Shown piece after piece: positions 8,714 through 17,958 of a stretch of 64,000 bases of DNA. Position numbers and translations under genes: made by a program. Every line of letters starts with the position of its first letter. Within the stretch, counting starts at the first letter, position 1. Source of the stretch: an uncultured Bacteroidales bacterium (GTDB lineage: Bacteria; Bacteroidota; Bacteroidia; Bacteroidales; Bacteroidaceae); NCBI GenBank assembly GCA_902798685.1, contig CADBXO010000002.1:62001-126000 (forward strand), in the 5' to 3' direction. A model generated the notes under the pieces. It did not search any database. It was not told where the DNA came from and worked only from the letters and a program-made list of their open reading frames with translations.

Positions 8714-11252
8714 TATATGGTGACTCAGGCATGAAGAGATAACTCTTTATGTAGCCACCGGCATCAATCACAACCTTCTCAAAGACTGTTCCCGGCTCAA
8801 TAGGACGGATAGTCAAAGTATGCTCACCCTTAGCAGCCTTACCCAACTCCACGCGGTCATCCTTTACGCGTGTAGCCACTGTAGGATAGTAAACTGAGTA
8901 GATATTGCGCTGATCCTCGTTCAGACGCTCGTTGAACACAACCTCAATCTCATCGCCACCATCCAGGCTGACCATATAGCGGTGACCCTCAAGACGATAG
9001 AATGTCAGAGTTGCGTTAACGGCTATAACGGCCTGCAGATTCTCCACATCCTCGGTCAGATTGAACTTGTATGTCATGCTGGCACCGTCGGTAGGCTGGC
9101 TGTAAGGCATCAGAGCCACACCTGACAGCGTACGGCCCATATAAGGAATGGTAGTCCACTTGGCGGAACCTGCATTAACAGGAGCCTGTTCAAAGAAGTG
9201 CTCAGCCTCCATTGCAACCACACCGTTCTTCTGAGTGAATACATATCCACCCTCCTTCTCGCCCTTCTCGACGCGGCTGACGCGCGGCTGTGTATCGGCA
9301 CGGAAATTATCGTTCCAGTTGGTGTAGCCTATGTGCTTCTGGATCATCATGCCGTCCCACTTGCCACCGGCCATCTCCTTGTTGTAGTATGCGCAGAGCT
9401 CGGCATCACGCTTAAAGTCACGCTCGCAACGCTCGGCCCAGTAGTTTGCTGCGGGATCGTTGTTGCGGACCAGCTTCTGGTTCATGGCCTGGCTGTAGTA
9501 CATGTCGTAGATGTTACCCATTGCCTGTACGGGGAACAGGATTATCTGCTGATATGCATCGCGGTACTCGGGCTTAAGGCGCAGGTACTGACGCAGAGCC
9601 TCGGCCTCCAGGCGTGCATAATCGTCGCAAACCTGCTCAAACTCACCGGTCTCAAGTGTGTAGTACTGACGTGCGTCGAGCATCTCGGCACTGATTCGGC
9701 CGTTGTACTTGCAGCAGAGGTTAAGTATGCGTGCAGCCTCCTGAGCCTCCTCCTCACCAAAGAACTCCAGGCAGAAGTCATAAGTGTGCTCCAGCAGGTT
9801 GTCAACGGTGAATGATGTGGGGTTCCAGGCCATATCCAGGAACAGCGTGATAGGATACTCCATAGGCTTAAGGTCACCTACGTTGAGAACCCAGATCTTA
9901 TCTACACCGTAGTCATAGGTAAGCTGCATCTGCTCCCAGAGGTGCTGTATCGGAGTGATATTGAGCCACTTGGAGTTACGCGGAGCACCTACATAGTCAA
10001 CGTGGTAGTACATACCCCAGCCTCCCTTGCGCTTACGTTCCTCAGCATTAGGCAGACGGCGGATATCGCCCCAGTTATCGTCCGATAACAATATGATCAC
10101 GTCATCAGGCACGCGCAGGCCCTTGTTATAATAGGTCTGAACCTCCTTGTAGAGTGCCCATACCTGCGGACGCTTCTCGGCGGGCTTGCCGGTAACCTCC
10201 TTGATTATCTGGCGCTGGTCGGCGAACAGACCCTCCAGCATCTTCATGTTGTCCTCATCGGAACCTCTCAATTCAGCGTCACCGTCACCGCGCATACCGA
10301 TGGTAATCAGATCCTCGGTATCCTTGGCGCGCTCAACGCCCTCACGGAAGAATCTCTGCAGCTCCTGCTTGTTCACTGTGTAGTCCCACTGACCGCCATA
10401 TGCCTTGGGATTACGTGCCCACTCCTGATGGTTGCGGGCCATCGGCTCATGATGGCTTGTACCCATAATCACACCCATCTCATTGGCAGTCTTTGAGTTA
10501 TCGGGATCATCGGCATAGAATGCCCAGTCCCACATTGCGGGCCACATGAAGTTTCCGCGCAGACGCAGGATCAGCTCAAAGCAGCATGCATAGAACTCAT
10601 GTCCGCCGCGCTGTGTGCCGAATGTATTTGCCACCCAGGTGGTAAGGCACGGAGCCTCATCATTCAGGAAAATGCCGCGGTAGGTAACTGCAGGCTCACC
10701 TGCGGTGTATGTACCCTTGGCCAGAGATACGTTATCCTTATGCTCGATTGGAACATCGGCCCAGTAATACCAGGGAGAAACGCCGATCTGCTCAGACAGC
10801 TCATAAATACCGTAAATGGCACCGCGCATATCACTTCCTGCAATCACCAGAGCCTCATCGATGCCCTTCAACGGATTGCTTACAACGGTCATGATATACT
10901 TCTCACGCTTGCCCTGAAGCTGCTTCTTGTCGATCTTCTTGGCCTTGATAATCTGTGAGATATACTTACTGTCAATGGTACCCACAATCACGGGTTTACC
11001 CTGACCCGGCTCATAGATAATCTGAGCCTCCTGCCCTGCTACGGCCTTGAAATCCTTCTGAAGAGCCTTAAGAGCTATCTGAACGCCGCTCTTATCGGCC
11101 TCATCGGCCAGAATCTGAACCGGCTTGCCGTTCTCAATGAGCGTAAACCTGTCGGCCGATAACTCATCAAATGAAATTCCCTTGTTGTCAGCTGCAAATG
11201 CTGATACGAAACCAAGCGCCAATGCGCCAAGGACCATCAATACTTTTCTCAT
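8703..11252 (-). CDS. GH115 xylan alpha-1,2-glucuronidase
   Basis: Removes (4-O-methyl-)glucuronic acid side chains from glucuronoxylan, acting on internal as well as terminal residues. At 849 residues it is the usual family length. After a signal peptide (MRKVLMVLGALALGFVSAFA) come the N-terminal domain with the SGVQIALKALQKDF region, then typical GH115 stretches: IGVSPWYYWADVPIEHK, TYRGIFLNDEAPCLTTW, MGTSHHEPMARNHQEW and VILLSDDNWGDIRRLP. A C-terminal beta domain ends with a GEHTLTIRPIEPGTVFEKVV element. A TATCTTTG -7 box lies at 11290-11297 on the minus strand. It is downstream of, and possibly read through from, the M6 peptidase gene. Confidence 0.93.
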   Translation of the reverse strand: MRKVLMVLGALALGFVSAFAADNKGISFDELSADRFTLIENGKPVQILADEADKSGVQIALKALQKDFKAVAGQEAQIIYEPGQGKPVIVGTIDSKYISQIIKAKKIDKKQLQGKREKYIMTVVSNPLKGIDEALVIAGSDMRGAIYGIYELSEQIGVSPWYYWADVPIEHKDNVSLAKGTYTAGEPAVTYRGIFLNDEAPCLTTWVANTFGTQRGGHEFYACCFELILRLRGNFMWPAMWDWAFYADDPDNSKTANEMGVIMGTSHHEPMARNHQEWARNPKAYGGQWDYTVNKQELQRFFREGVERAKDTEDLITIGMRGDGDAELRGSDEDNMKMLEGLFADQRQIIKEVTGKPAEKRPQVWALYKEVQTYYNKGLRVPDDVIILLSDDNWGDIRRLPNAEERKRKGGWGMYYHVDYVGAPRNSKWLNITPIQHLWEQMQLTYDYGVDKIWVLNVGDLKPMEYPITLFLDMAWNPTSFTVDNLLEHTYDFCLEFFGEEEAQEAARILNLCCKYNGRISAEMLDARQYYTLETGEFEQVCDDYARLEAEALRQYLRLKPEYRDAYQQIILFPVQAMGNIYDMYYSQAMNQKLVRNNDPAANYWAERCERDFKRDAELCAYYNKEMAGGKWDGMMIQKHIGYTNWNDNFRADTQPRVSRVEKGEKEGGYVFTQKNGVVAMEAEHFFEQAPVNAGSAKWTTIPYMGRTLSGVALMPYSQPTDGASMTYKFNLTEDVENLQAVIAVNATLTFYRLEGHRYMVSLDGGDEIEVVFNERLNEDQRNIYSVYYPTVATRVKDDRVELGKAAKGEHTLTIRPIEPGTVFEKVVIDAGGYIKSYLFMPESPYIRM

Positions 11253-11303
11253 AAGTTATATTCGGTTGAATTGAATACTGTTACAAAGGCAAAGATAAGA
11301 ATA

Positions 11304-12770
11304 TTATCTTACCCAGACCACCTTACCCTGATGTATATACAGACGGTTGTCAATCCTGTACCATCCGTCATCCTTATGGAGTGACTGCTGCTGTATGTAA
11401 GGAACACCAGTGGGCATGTCATTGTGGAAGTGGAACGATGCAATACCCTCTGTCACAGTCATTTGAGTGACCGGCTTGGACATGAGCACCGTATTGTCGC
11501 TATTGGGGTTGAAAAGCTCTGCCGCTGGAGTTGACGTATTGGTCAGACTGTTGTTGAGCCCATACGGATACGCCCAGCCCTTAATGTTGTCATCACTTAC
11601 AGACTTCTTGTTGTTAGCCGGTATTATAAGATAATTCTGTTCGTTTATGGTATTGGGACGGCCATATATGAACAGATCCTCATCATAATCGACATGGAAC
11701 ACCAGGATACCGCTGCCAGGGAGCGACTCATCCCATCCCACGTTCTGTCTGTTCTCTATCACGTAAAACTCATCGGGCCTTCCTTCATTGCGGATCATAT
11801 ACGCAACCGGCTGCGACGACAGCGCCGGCACACCCGTAACATCCTGCTCCTCAGTAAGTTCAATAGGTGTCAGCCAACCCAGGAATGAGCGCTCAAATGC
11901 AGAATAACTGCATGGACGGAAGCCGTTCCCATTGTAATTACCGTAATCCATCAAATCCCAATTGCTTACATAAGACGTTGAGCCATAATAAAAATCCGGA
12001 AGACCCAGACAATGGCTGAACTCATGACATAAGGTTCCAAAAGCACCATAATCACCTTTTTTGCTCAGTTCCTGAACAAAGCAATATGAGTCAATTATGT
12101 AGCTCCCGTTGCCACTTCTAACAGTTATAGGATTGAAATGGAAATAATCCGGAAAATCGCTGAGCCACCACTGATGAGGCCAGATAGTCATACTGTCACC
12201 GCCGTCTGACTGCCCTTTACCGGCAAAAATCATGAGCAGCTGATCCACAAATCCGTCACCGTCCCAGTCATACACGGACCAGTCCTCTACCCTTTCACTC
12301 AGGTATTTCACCACTTCCCGAACCAGATAAACGGCGTTGACATCACTGGTGGCGGTACTGTGATAATTCTCACGGTTTCCGGCTACCATATAATACATAT
12401 CAAAAGTCAGGTCAAACTGACCGTAACTCTGATCATAGAAATAATCATGCACAGAACCGCAGAACGGCCCCTCATTAAAGTTTTTGGCATTCAGAATCTT
12501 GTTCCACTGCTCCATAGTCCGGGCGCTGTCTCCCAGAAAAGCCCAGTCGGCAAACTCAACCATAACAACAAGCTGGCGGCGCTTACCTTTGTAGCGATCC
12601 TTATTATTTGACCTGTTTGTTGATTTCAGGGCCGATGAACGGTGCGTGGCATGCCTGGACATTTCAGCCTCAGGAAATACCTGACGGCAGTTTCTTCTAT
12701 GGATTATCTCCTGGCCGATGGCCGGGCACATGAGAATCAATGACAGAACAAACAGGAAAAATCTTCTCAT
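11304..12770 (-). CDS. M6-family secreted metalloprotease
   Basis: Zinc endopeptidase related to immune inhibitor A. The start is the ATG giving MRRFFLFVLSLILMCPAIG, a signal peptide, one base after the stop of the UPF0280 gene, so the two are translationally close. The zinc site HEFSHCLGLPDF (about residues 246-257) has the HExxHxxGxxD form; the upstream RQLVVMVEFADW, SYGQFDLTF and WDGDGFVDQLLMIFAG blocks are also typical. A C-terminal tail of about 50 residues (YRIDNRLYIHQGKVVWVR) resembles a short sorting-type end, but I cannot assign it firmly. Its place behind a sulfur-metabolism operon looks like read-through, not functional linkage. Confidence 0.9.
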   Translation of the reverse strand: MRRFFLFVLSLILMCPAIGQEIIHRRNCRQVFPEAEMSRHATHRSSALKSTNRSNNKDRYKGKRRQLVVMVEFADWAFLGDSARTMEQWNKILNAKNFNEGPFCGSVHDYFYDQSYGQFDLTFDMYYMVAGNRENYHSTATSDVNAVYLVREVVKYLSERVEDWSVYDWDGDGFVDQLLMIFAGKGQSDGGDSMTIWPHQWWLSDFPDYFHFNPITVRSGNGSYIIDSYCFVQELSKKGDYGAFGTLCHEFSHCLGLPDFYYGSTSYVSNWDLMDYGNYNGNGFRPCSYSAFERSFLGWLTPIELTEEQDVTGVPALSSQPVAYMIRNEGRPDEFYVIENRQNVGWDESLPGSGILVFHVDYDEDLFIYGRPNTINEQNYLIIPANNKKSVSDDNIKGWAYPYGLNNSLTNTSTPAAELFNPNSDNTVLMSKPVTQMTVTEGIASFHFHNDMPTGVPYIQQQSLHKDDGWYRIDNRLYIHQGKVVWVR

Positions 12771-12771
12771 A

Positions 12772-13509
12772 TCATTTGAATAATCTAAGTTCAAACCGGC
12801 CTGTAATGGCCATACGGTCATCCTTGACGGCTATTGCGCCAAGTATCTCAGGGATTTCCGATATACTGTCTATCACGGGCTGCAGGTCATCTACGGTCTT
12901 GATGCGGTTTGCCATGGCGGTGGCATAACTGTCAGCCAGCAGCACATCCTTGCACACAATCATCACGGCATCCGCACGGCCCAGACTGAGCGACGGACCA
13001 ACCGTGCCGCTTGATGTGCAGATTCCCAGCGGAAAGTCCGCTGCAGGTATGTGCAGGCCTATTTTCTCAGAGAGCGGTGACTGTCCGGCAAAGACTGAAA
13101 TGTCCATGTCAGAAGCAACCTTGGCGTATATGTCTCCCCCATTCTCCACAATCACCTCCTTGGTTCCAAGGAAATCGGCAACCCTTTTGGCCACAGCTCC
13201 GGCAACGGCGCTCATCGGCCCTATTCCGGTCTTGTGGCTTACGCGCGACATCTCTTTCAGTATGTCCGGAGCCTCCAGACCTGCGTCATAAGGGGTCAGA
13301 GCGGCTTTGTAGGCAGGATCCATCAGCAGATAAGCATCCATAGAGCGGCGCAGTTCCACCAGCATGGCGTATGTATCGGCCTCCATAGACGCAGAATAGG
13401 AGCCGCGGTCGACCCCTATCCATAAATCAGATTCAAGGAACTTTACACAGAACCAGCGTCTCTCATCATTTGAGAAACGGCTTCGGTAACTGCGTTCCCT
13501 GTACTCCAT
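12772..13509 (-). CDS. UPF0280 (COG2122, ApbE-like) protein of homocysteine operon
   Basis: UPF0280 proteins resemble the flavin transferase ApbE. In methanogens the homologue MA1715 is genetically linked to homocysteine formation from aspartate semialdehyde. The start is set at the ATG giving MEYRERSYRSRF because it overlaps the preceding stop by one base (TGATG); the frame runs further upstream but inside the ferredoxin gene. Visible family blocks: KTGIGPMSAVAGAVA, VIVENGGDIYA, GICTSSGTVGPSLSLGRADA and LADSYATAMANR. The third gene of a DUF39, NIL-ferredoxin, UPF0280 run, it matches the methanogen gene set exactly. Confidence 0.88.
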   Translation of the reverse strand: MEYRERSYRSRFSNDERRWFCVKFLESDLWIGVDRGSYSASMEADTYAMLVELRRSMDAYLLMDPAYKAALTPYDAGLEAPDILKEMSRVSHKTGIGPMSAVAGAVAKRVADFLGTKEVIVENGGDIYAKVASDMDISVFAGQSPLSEKIGLHIPAADFPLGICTSSGTVGPSLSLGRADAVMIVCKDVLLADSYATAMANRIKTVDDLQPVIDSISEIPEILGAIAVKDDRMAITGRFELRLFK

Positions 13510-13919
13510 CAATCTGCAAATTCTATATGGAAAAGCTTTAAAGGACAAGCAGTTATGCAAAGCTTGCACACAACGCACTTGTCTGGCTGAAAGCGCAGTT
13601 TCCAATCGGGTGCACCAATTGAAAGGGCGCCTGAGGGACAGGCCGATGTACATGCGCCGCAACTTACGCACTTGGAGTCGTCATAGCTGATCTTCTTCTC
13701 CAGCGGGCTTACGTCAACACCGCTTTTCTGCATGAAATCAATAGCCTGTGCAATATGTTCGGAGTCCGAATCCAGTTCCAGAACCAGCTTTCCGCGACGT
13801 CCGCCGTCAATGTCAGCCTTGATGATGCTGACCATAATATCGAACTTCTTAATCAGCTCATAGATAAGCGGGCGGCTGGCCTCGCCATCGGGGAATGATA
13901 TAACTACTTTCTTTGTCAT
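13509..13919 (-). CDS. NIL-domain 4Fe-4S ferredoxin (MA1822-type)
   Basis: Small iron-sulfur protein serving as the electron or sulfur-handling partner of the DUF39 enzyme in homocysteine biosynthesis. The NIL domain covers about residues 3-75. Two 4Fe-4S clusters follow, with cysteines 84, 87, 90, 94 and 115, 118, 121, 125 in CxxCxxCxxxCP form, so both sites are intact. It begins 11 nt after the stop of the DUF39 gene and its own stop overlaps the next start. The methanogen work on MA1821/MA1822 is the basis for the role; that it does the same job here is inference. Confidence 0.9.
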   Translation of the reverse strand: MTKKVVISFPDGEASRPLIYELIKKFDIMVSIIKADIDGGRRGKLVLELDSDSEHIAQAIDFMQKSGVDVSPLEKKISYDDSKCVSCGACTSACPSGALSIGAPDWKLRFQPDKCVVCKLCITACPLKLFHIEFAD

Positions 13920-13930
13920 AATTAGCTGAT

Positions 13931-15076
13931 TTATAGGTTCAAATCCTTAAGTCCCTGAAGTGACGTTCCCGTGGGCATCGGCCTTACAGGAGCGGTCAGG
14001 TCAAACTGTCCCTTCTCAATCCAATCCTTCAGGATGGCGGCTATCTTACGTGCCTTGCTCAGACTTGAAAGAGGTGCTGTATGGATCTTCTTGCCCATGA
14101 ACTCAATCTCACCTGAACGCAACTGCTCGTAGTTGACCTTACCAATCAGGTCACCCTTGCAGCCGTAATCCTCAATGAAGGTATCGATCTGGCTGTTACG
14201 TATGCTTACGCGGTGAGCCAGGTCCTCATCCAGCAGCGGAATAGGCACACCCACTCCAACGTACATCGTAACGCCGTATTTCTCAAAATATGCGCCGCGC
14301 AGGAACTCGCTGGACATCTCACGCATCTCACCCATCAGGGCCAGGGTACGTGCATTGCCCATCGGCACACCATATTCATTCAAAGGCTTGCTGCAGTTGA
14401 ACTGAGTGCCGTTCCATACCACGTAACCCTGGGTTCCGCAAAGGAAAATGCGGGTTCCCAGACCGATGGTGCGGCATTCGGGGTCATTCAGCAGCGGTGA
14501 GAGCTCACCTGCCGAGCTGTATGACGCGTTCTTCATGTGAGGCAGCAGAGTGCCCATGTAAGTATACAGAGTGCGGTCTGTGGAGTTCACAGCCACATTA
14601 TAGTTCTGATATGCGTTACGGGGATTCATCAGAATGGCCTCGTTGATGGTCTTAAGGCTTATCTGAGTCTTTATGTGCTTGCGCGGATAGCAGTCAGTAC
14701 CCTTACCCCAAGCCTCCAGAGTCAGCTCCTTACCGTCAATAAGCTCCTGAATGATGTGTGCGCCGCCGTAAGTGGGATTCTGCGGATTGCAGTCAGTAGC
14801 ACCCACAAAAGTATCCACAGCAGCCAGACCGCCGCTTACAGGCACACCGTTTATCTCAATCCTCTCCATACGGATAGGCGGATTGGCGTGACCGAAGTTC
14901 AGGAACGCACCGCTCGAGCACATAGCGCCGAAAGTAGCGGTAGTAACCACATCAACCTTCTCAAGAATCTCCTTGGGGGACATCGTCTTGGCCATCTCTG
15001 ACACCTCCTCGGCCGTCAGAACCACCGCCTTACCCTTCCGGATCTTCTCATTAATCTCCTCGTAACTCTTTGTCAT
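13931..15076 (-). CDS. DUF39/COG1900 L-aspartate semialdehyde sulfurtransferase-like protein
   Basis: Member of the HcyBio family (PF01837). In Methanosarcina, MA1821 makes homocysteine from aspartate semialdehyde and a sulfur donor, bypassing O-acylhomoserine. The start is the ATG giving MTKSYEEINEKIRKGKAVVL; a -7 box TATCTTTG lies 23 nt upstream, and longer readings run into the divergent promoter. Two cysteines fit the catalytic pair known for the family: Cys53 in FGAMCSSGAF and Cys129 in GKGTDCYP. At 382 residues it lacks the C-terminal CBS pair of the archaeal enzyme. It is first in the operon with NIL-ferredoxin and UPF0280. Confidence 0.9.
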   Translation of the reverse strand: MTKSYEEINEKIRKGKAVVLTAEEVSEMAKTMSPKEILEKVDVVTTATFGAMCSSGAFLNFGHANPPIRMERIEINGVPVSGGLAAVDTFVGATDCNPQNPTYGGAHIIQELIDGKELTLEAWGKGTDCYPRKHIKTQISLKTINEAILMNPRNAYQNYNVAVNSTDRTLYTYMGTLLPHMKNASYSSAGELSPLLNDPECRTIGLGTRIFLCGTQGYVVWNGTQFNCSKPLNEYGVPMGNARTLALMGEMREMSSEFLRGAYFEKYGVTMYVGVGVPIPLLDEDLAHRVSIRNSQIDTFIEDYGCKGDLIGKVNYEQLRSGEIEFMGKKIHTAPLSSLSKARKIAAILKDWIEKGQFDLTAPVRPMPTGTSLQGLKDLNL

Positions 15077-15100
15077 TTCAACAATTTCTAAAACGATTGC

Positions 15101-15108
15101 AAAGATAG
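15101..15108 (-). promoter_or_regulatory. -7 box of the homocysteine operon (TATCTTTG)
   Basis: TATCTTTG on the minus strand, 24 bases before the DUF39 ATG. The first arm of the GGGACGGTTCC inverted repeat begins just upstream of it. Confidence 0.55.
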
Positions 15109-15121
15109 CAAATTGACACAA

Positions 15122-15210
15122 TAGGGACGGTTCCTTCCGTGTCAATTTCGCCACAAAATAGCATGACTTAACCACATTTAAAAAAAACGACACAGAAGGA
15201 ACCGTCCCTA
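15122..15210. repeat. Inverted pair of GGGACGGTTCC-type repeats (BIME-like)
   Basis: Arm 1 (15122-15144) contains TAGGGACGGTTCC followed by TTCCGTGTCA. Arm 2 (15188-15210) is its reverse complement with one mismatch (GACACAGAAGGAACC then GTCCCTA). About 43 bases separate them. The pair fills the space between two divergent promoters. A diverged single copy of the same family is at 17954-17990. Confidence 0.8.
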
Positions 15211-15214
15211 ATAT

Positions 15215-15222
15215 GTACTTTT
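15215..15222 (+). promoter_or_regulatory. -7 box of plsC-like gene (TACTTTTG)
   Basis: Matches TAnnTTTG, 23 bases before the ATG at 15246 and just outside the second arm of the inverted repeat pair. Confidence 0.5.
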
Positions 15223-15245
15223 GCAGCCTAATTAAAAAATAGCAT

Positions 15246-15797
15246 ATGTGGCGTAAATTCTGCGGATGGATATTGAGAGTCTGGGGATGGGAGACGAGCC
15301 CGTTTTTGCCCCCTGAACCCAAGTGCATACTTCTGGGCGTTCCCCATACATCAATGCTAGACTTTGTAGTGGCATACCTGTTCTACGTTTCAATAGGCGG
15401 CAAGACCTTCTGCATGGTCAAGAGCAGCCTCTTCTTCCCGCCCCTGGGCTGGATCCTGAGAGCCATCGGCGGCATCCCCGTAGACCGCAAGCATCCCGGA
15501 TCAGTAGTCCGCTCCGTCCTCAAGGAGATGGAAAAGACAGACCTGATGCACCTGGCAATTGCCCCCGAAGGCACCCGCAAGCCTATCTCAAGATGGAAAA
15601 CCGGCTACCACTTCATTGCCAAAGCCGCCAACATTCCCGTTTACCTGTGCTACTTTGACTGGGGCCGCAAAAAAATAGCCGTAGACCGCAAAGTAGAACT
15701 TACTGACGATGCCAACGCCGATACCCGTCGCATCCAGGAGATATACGAAAGCATGAACCTTAAGGGACGTCATCCACAAAATTACCTTACCAGATAA
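15246..15797 (+). CDS. 1-acyl-sn-glycerol-3-phosphate acyltransferase (PlsC family)
   Basis: Transfers an acyl chain to lysophosphatidic acid or a related acceptor at the inner membrane. At 183 residues it is a short family member. The catalytic HX4D motif is HTSMLD (His34, Asp39) and the glycerol-phosphate site motif is PEGTR (Glu108-Arg111). Hydrophobic stretches around VVAYLFYVSIGG and FFPPLGWILRAIGG suit membrane association. It starts a four-gene same-strand run with an acyl ligase and two thioesterases, so it probably works on the same acyl chains. The acceptor is not certain; some short PlsC-like proteins acylate amino-acid lipids instead. Confidence 0.87.
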   Translation: MWRKFCGWILRVWGWETSPFLPPEPKCILLGVPHTSMLDFVVAYLFYVSIGGKTFCMVKSSLFFPPLGWILRAIGGIPVDRKHPGSVVRSVLKEMEKTDLMHLAIAPEGTRKPISRWKTGYHFIAKAANIPVYLCYFDWGRKKIAVDRKVELTDDANADTRRIQEIYESMNLKGRHPQNYLTR

Positions 15798-15813
15798 AAA
15801 CCTTACAAGATAA

Positions 15814-17439
15814 ATGAGACACAGATTTACAACCCTTGCAGATCTGCTTGAATACACCGCCACCGTGAACCATGACCGTCTGGCATCGGACTTTGTAGAT
15901 GGAGGCTGCAGTTACACATTCTCACAGTTCCGTGACAAGGCCGATCAACTCTCAGGCCTTCTGGGCACATTCGGCCTCAATCCCGCCGACAAGGTTGCCA
16001 TCCTGTCCGAGAACATGCCCAACTGGGCCGTTGCCTTCTTCTCAATAACCGCTCACGGACGCATCGCAGTGCCCATGCTGCCGGATTTATCGGCCAATGA
16101 AGTGGAGAATATACTTGTTCACTCCGAGTCAAAGGCCATATTCGTAAGCCGAAAGCAACTACCCAAAATCAGTCGGGAGTCATACGACCGCCTGAATCTG
16201 ATAATCGACATAAGCACCTTTGACCTTATCAAGGCTGAGGACGAAAGTTATACCTGCGACGGACGCAGCAAAGTGCCCGACGCCACCGATATAGCCGCCA
16301 TCATATACACATCGGGCACCACAGGAAACGCAAAAGGCGTGATGCTGAGCCACCGCAACTTCTGCCACAACGTGCTCGAGGCGTGGTACGCGCACAAGGT
16401 CTATCGCCGCAAGGACGTGTTCCTGTCCATCCTGCCGCTGGCGCACACGTACGAGATGAGTATAGGCATGCTCTATCCGCTCTCCACCGGATGCCCCGTC
16501 TATTACATCCAGAAGCCCCCCACTCCCACAATCCTGAGTCAGGCGCTGCTCAAGATACGCCCCACCACAATCCTGTCGGTGCCGCTTATCATCGAGAAGG
16601 TAATCCGAGGCAAGATATTCCCCACCATAGCCGGCAGCAAGTACCTGCGCTACATGAAAAAACACTTCCCGCACATACTCTACTATCTGGTGGGCCGTAA
16701 AGTCAAGCAGCAGTTTGGCGGCCGTGTAAGGTTCTTCGGTGTTGGCGGCTCTAAGCTGGACCGCGAGGTCGAGGAGTTCCTGCGCCACATAAAGTTCCCA
16801 TATGCAATAGGCTACGGCCTTACCGAGACCGCCCCGCTCATATGCGACGCCGGCCCCAAGCGCACACATCTTGGCACCACCGGAACGTCATCATTCGAGG
16901 TTCAGGTCCGTTTGGCCGATGTCAACCCCGAGAACGGCCAGGGAGAACTGCAGGTAAAGGGCCCCAACGTAATGCTGGGATACTACAAGGACTACGCCCG
17001 CACCCGCGCCGTGATGACCGATGACGGCTGGATGCGCACCGGCGATATCGCCACCGTCGATAAGAAAGGCCGATACTCCATCCTGGGCCGATCAGGCAAC
17101 GTAATCATCGGCGCATCGGGCGAAAACATCTACCCCGAGGAGATTGAGAGCGTAATCAATAAGATATCGGACGTAAACGAATCGCTCGTGATAAGCCGCT
17201 CAGGACAGCTTGTAGCGCTGGTTCAGTTCAACGACGGCGCCATAGACTGGAACCTGGAGGGCCAGGAAAAGTTCCTGGAAGCAATTGAGAAACGCAAAAA
17301 GGAGGTGATGGAATTCGTGAACTCCAAGGTGAGCCAGTTCCTCAAGATCCGTGACGTGGAGGTGATGAAAGAACCCTTCAACAAGACCGCCACCCACAAG
17401 ATCCGCCGCTTCCTCTACCAAGACAAAAACAAAAAATGA
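15814..17439 (+). CDS. Long-chain acyl-CoA (or acyl-ACP) synthetase, AMP-binding
   Basis: ANL-superfamily enzyme that adenylates a fatty acid and transfers it to CoA or ACP. The P-loop YTSGTTGNAKGVMLSHRN (about residues 165-182), the GYGLTETAPLI motif, the MRTGDIATVDKKGRYSILGR hinge and the C-terminal lysine region NKTATHKIRR are all present; 541 residues is a normal length. The gap to plsC is 16 nt, so they form an operon. The stop TGA at 17437-17439 is supplied by the left end of a palindromic repeat. The fadD label fits E. coli usage, but the in vivo acceptor is unknown. Confidence 0.9.
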   Translation: MRHRFTTLADLLEYTATVNHDRLASDFVDGGCSYTFSQFRDKADQLSGLLGTFGLNPADKVAILSENMPNWAVAFFSITAHGRIAVPMLPDLSANEVENILVHSESKAIFVSRKQLPKISRESYDRLNLIIDISTFDLIKAEDESYTCDGRSKVPDATDIAAIIYTSGTTGNAKGVMLSHRNFCHNVLEAWYAHKVYRRKDVFLSILPLAHTYEMSIGMLYPLSTGCPVYYIQKPPTPTILSQALLKIRPTTILSVPLIIEKVIRGKIFPTIAGSKYLRYMKKHFPHILYYLVGRKVKQQFGGRVRFFGVGGSKLDREVEEFLRHIKFPYAIGYGLTETAPLICDAGPKRTHLGTTGTSSFEVQVRLADVNPENGQGELQVKGPNVMLGYYKDYARTRAVMTDDGWMRTGDIATVDKKGRYSILGRSGNVIIGASGENIYPEEIESVINKISDVNESLVISRSGQLVALVQFNDGAIDWNLEGQEKFLEAIEKRKKEVMEFVNSKVSQFLKIRDVEVMKEPFNKTATHKIRRFLYQDKNKK

Positions 17440-17471
17440 TACAATTGGGGTCAGGCCCCAATTGTACTATT
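17435..17471. repeat. Palindromic REP-like element, copy 2 (TCAGG orientation)
   Basis: Core 17441-17465 with perfect arms. It lies between the acyl ligase, whose TGA stop it provides, and the downstream thioesterase gene. Confidence 0.93.
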
Positions 17472-17490
17472 TTGCTAAAAATGAAGATAT

Positions 17491-17958
17491 ATGATGAGAA
17501 AGATCAAGAACCCCTGGGTAGGTACTGAAGGTTACAACTGCTTTGTTTGTAGCCCCGACAACCCCATCGGCCTGCACCTGTCGTTCTACGAGGATGGTGA
17601 TTACATAGTAACCAAGTTCAAGCCTACACATGATTACGAGAGCTGGCAGAACACGCTCCACGGCGGAATCCAGGCCCTCCTGATCGATGAGACCGCCGGC
17701 TGGGTAGTCTGCCGCAAACTGCAGACCAACGGCGTCACCTCAAAGATGGACATGCAGTACCTCAAACCCGTCAGCACCCTGTTGGACGAAATCACCGTCC
17801 GCGCCAAAATCACCAAAATGATGCGCAACGTAGCCTTCATCGAGGCCGAACTCATGGATGCCGATGAGACCGTCCTGACCCGTGCAGACTTAGTCTACTT
17901 CTGCACACCTCAGTTCAAACTCAAACCCGGCGATTTCCCCGGCTGCGAACTGGAATGA
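17491..17958 (+). CDS. PaaI-family hotdog thioesterase
   Basis: Acyl-CoA thioesterase of the single-hotdog type, 155 residues. It has an N-terminal CFVCSPDNPIGLHL segment (a Cys pair often seen in this subgroup), a central NTLHGGIQALLIDETAGW catalytic helix with the usual HGG and acidic residue, and a final LTRADLVYFC strand. The first of two adjacent ATG codons is used; either is possible. It is flanked on both sides by repeat elements, and its TGA stop (17956-17958) lies inside the second one. The context with acyl ligase, PlsC and an acyl-ACP thioesterase suggests control of the free/activated fatty acid balance. Confidence 0.85.
   Translation: MMRKIKNPWVGTEGYNCFVCSPDNPIGLHLSFYEDGDYIVTKFKPTHDYESWQNTLHGGIQALLIDETAGWVVCRKLQTNGVTSKMDMQYLKPVSTLLDEITVRAKITKMMRNVAFIEAELMDADETVLTRADLVYFCTPQFKLKPGDFPGCELE

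Noticed and set aside
9198..9815. Open frame of 205 codons opposite the GH115 gene
   Set aside because: Antisense shadow of a clear GH115 coding region; Leu/Val-rich translation without domain features.
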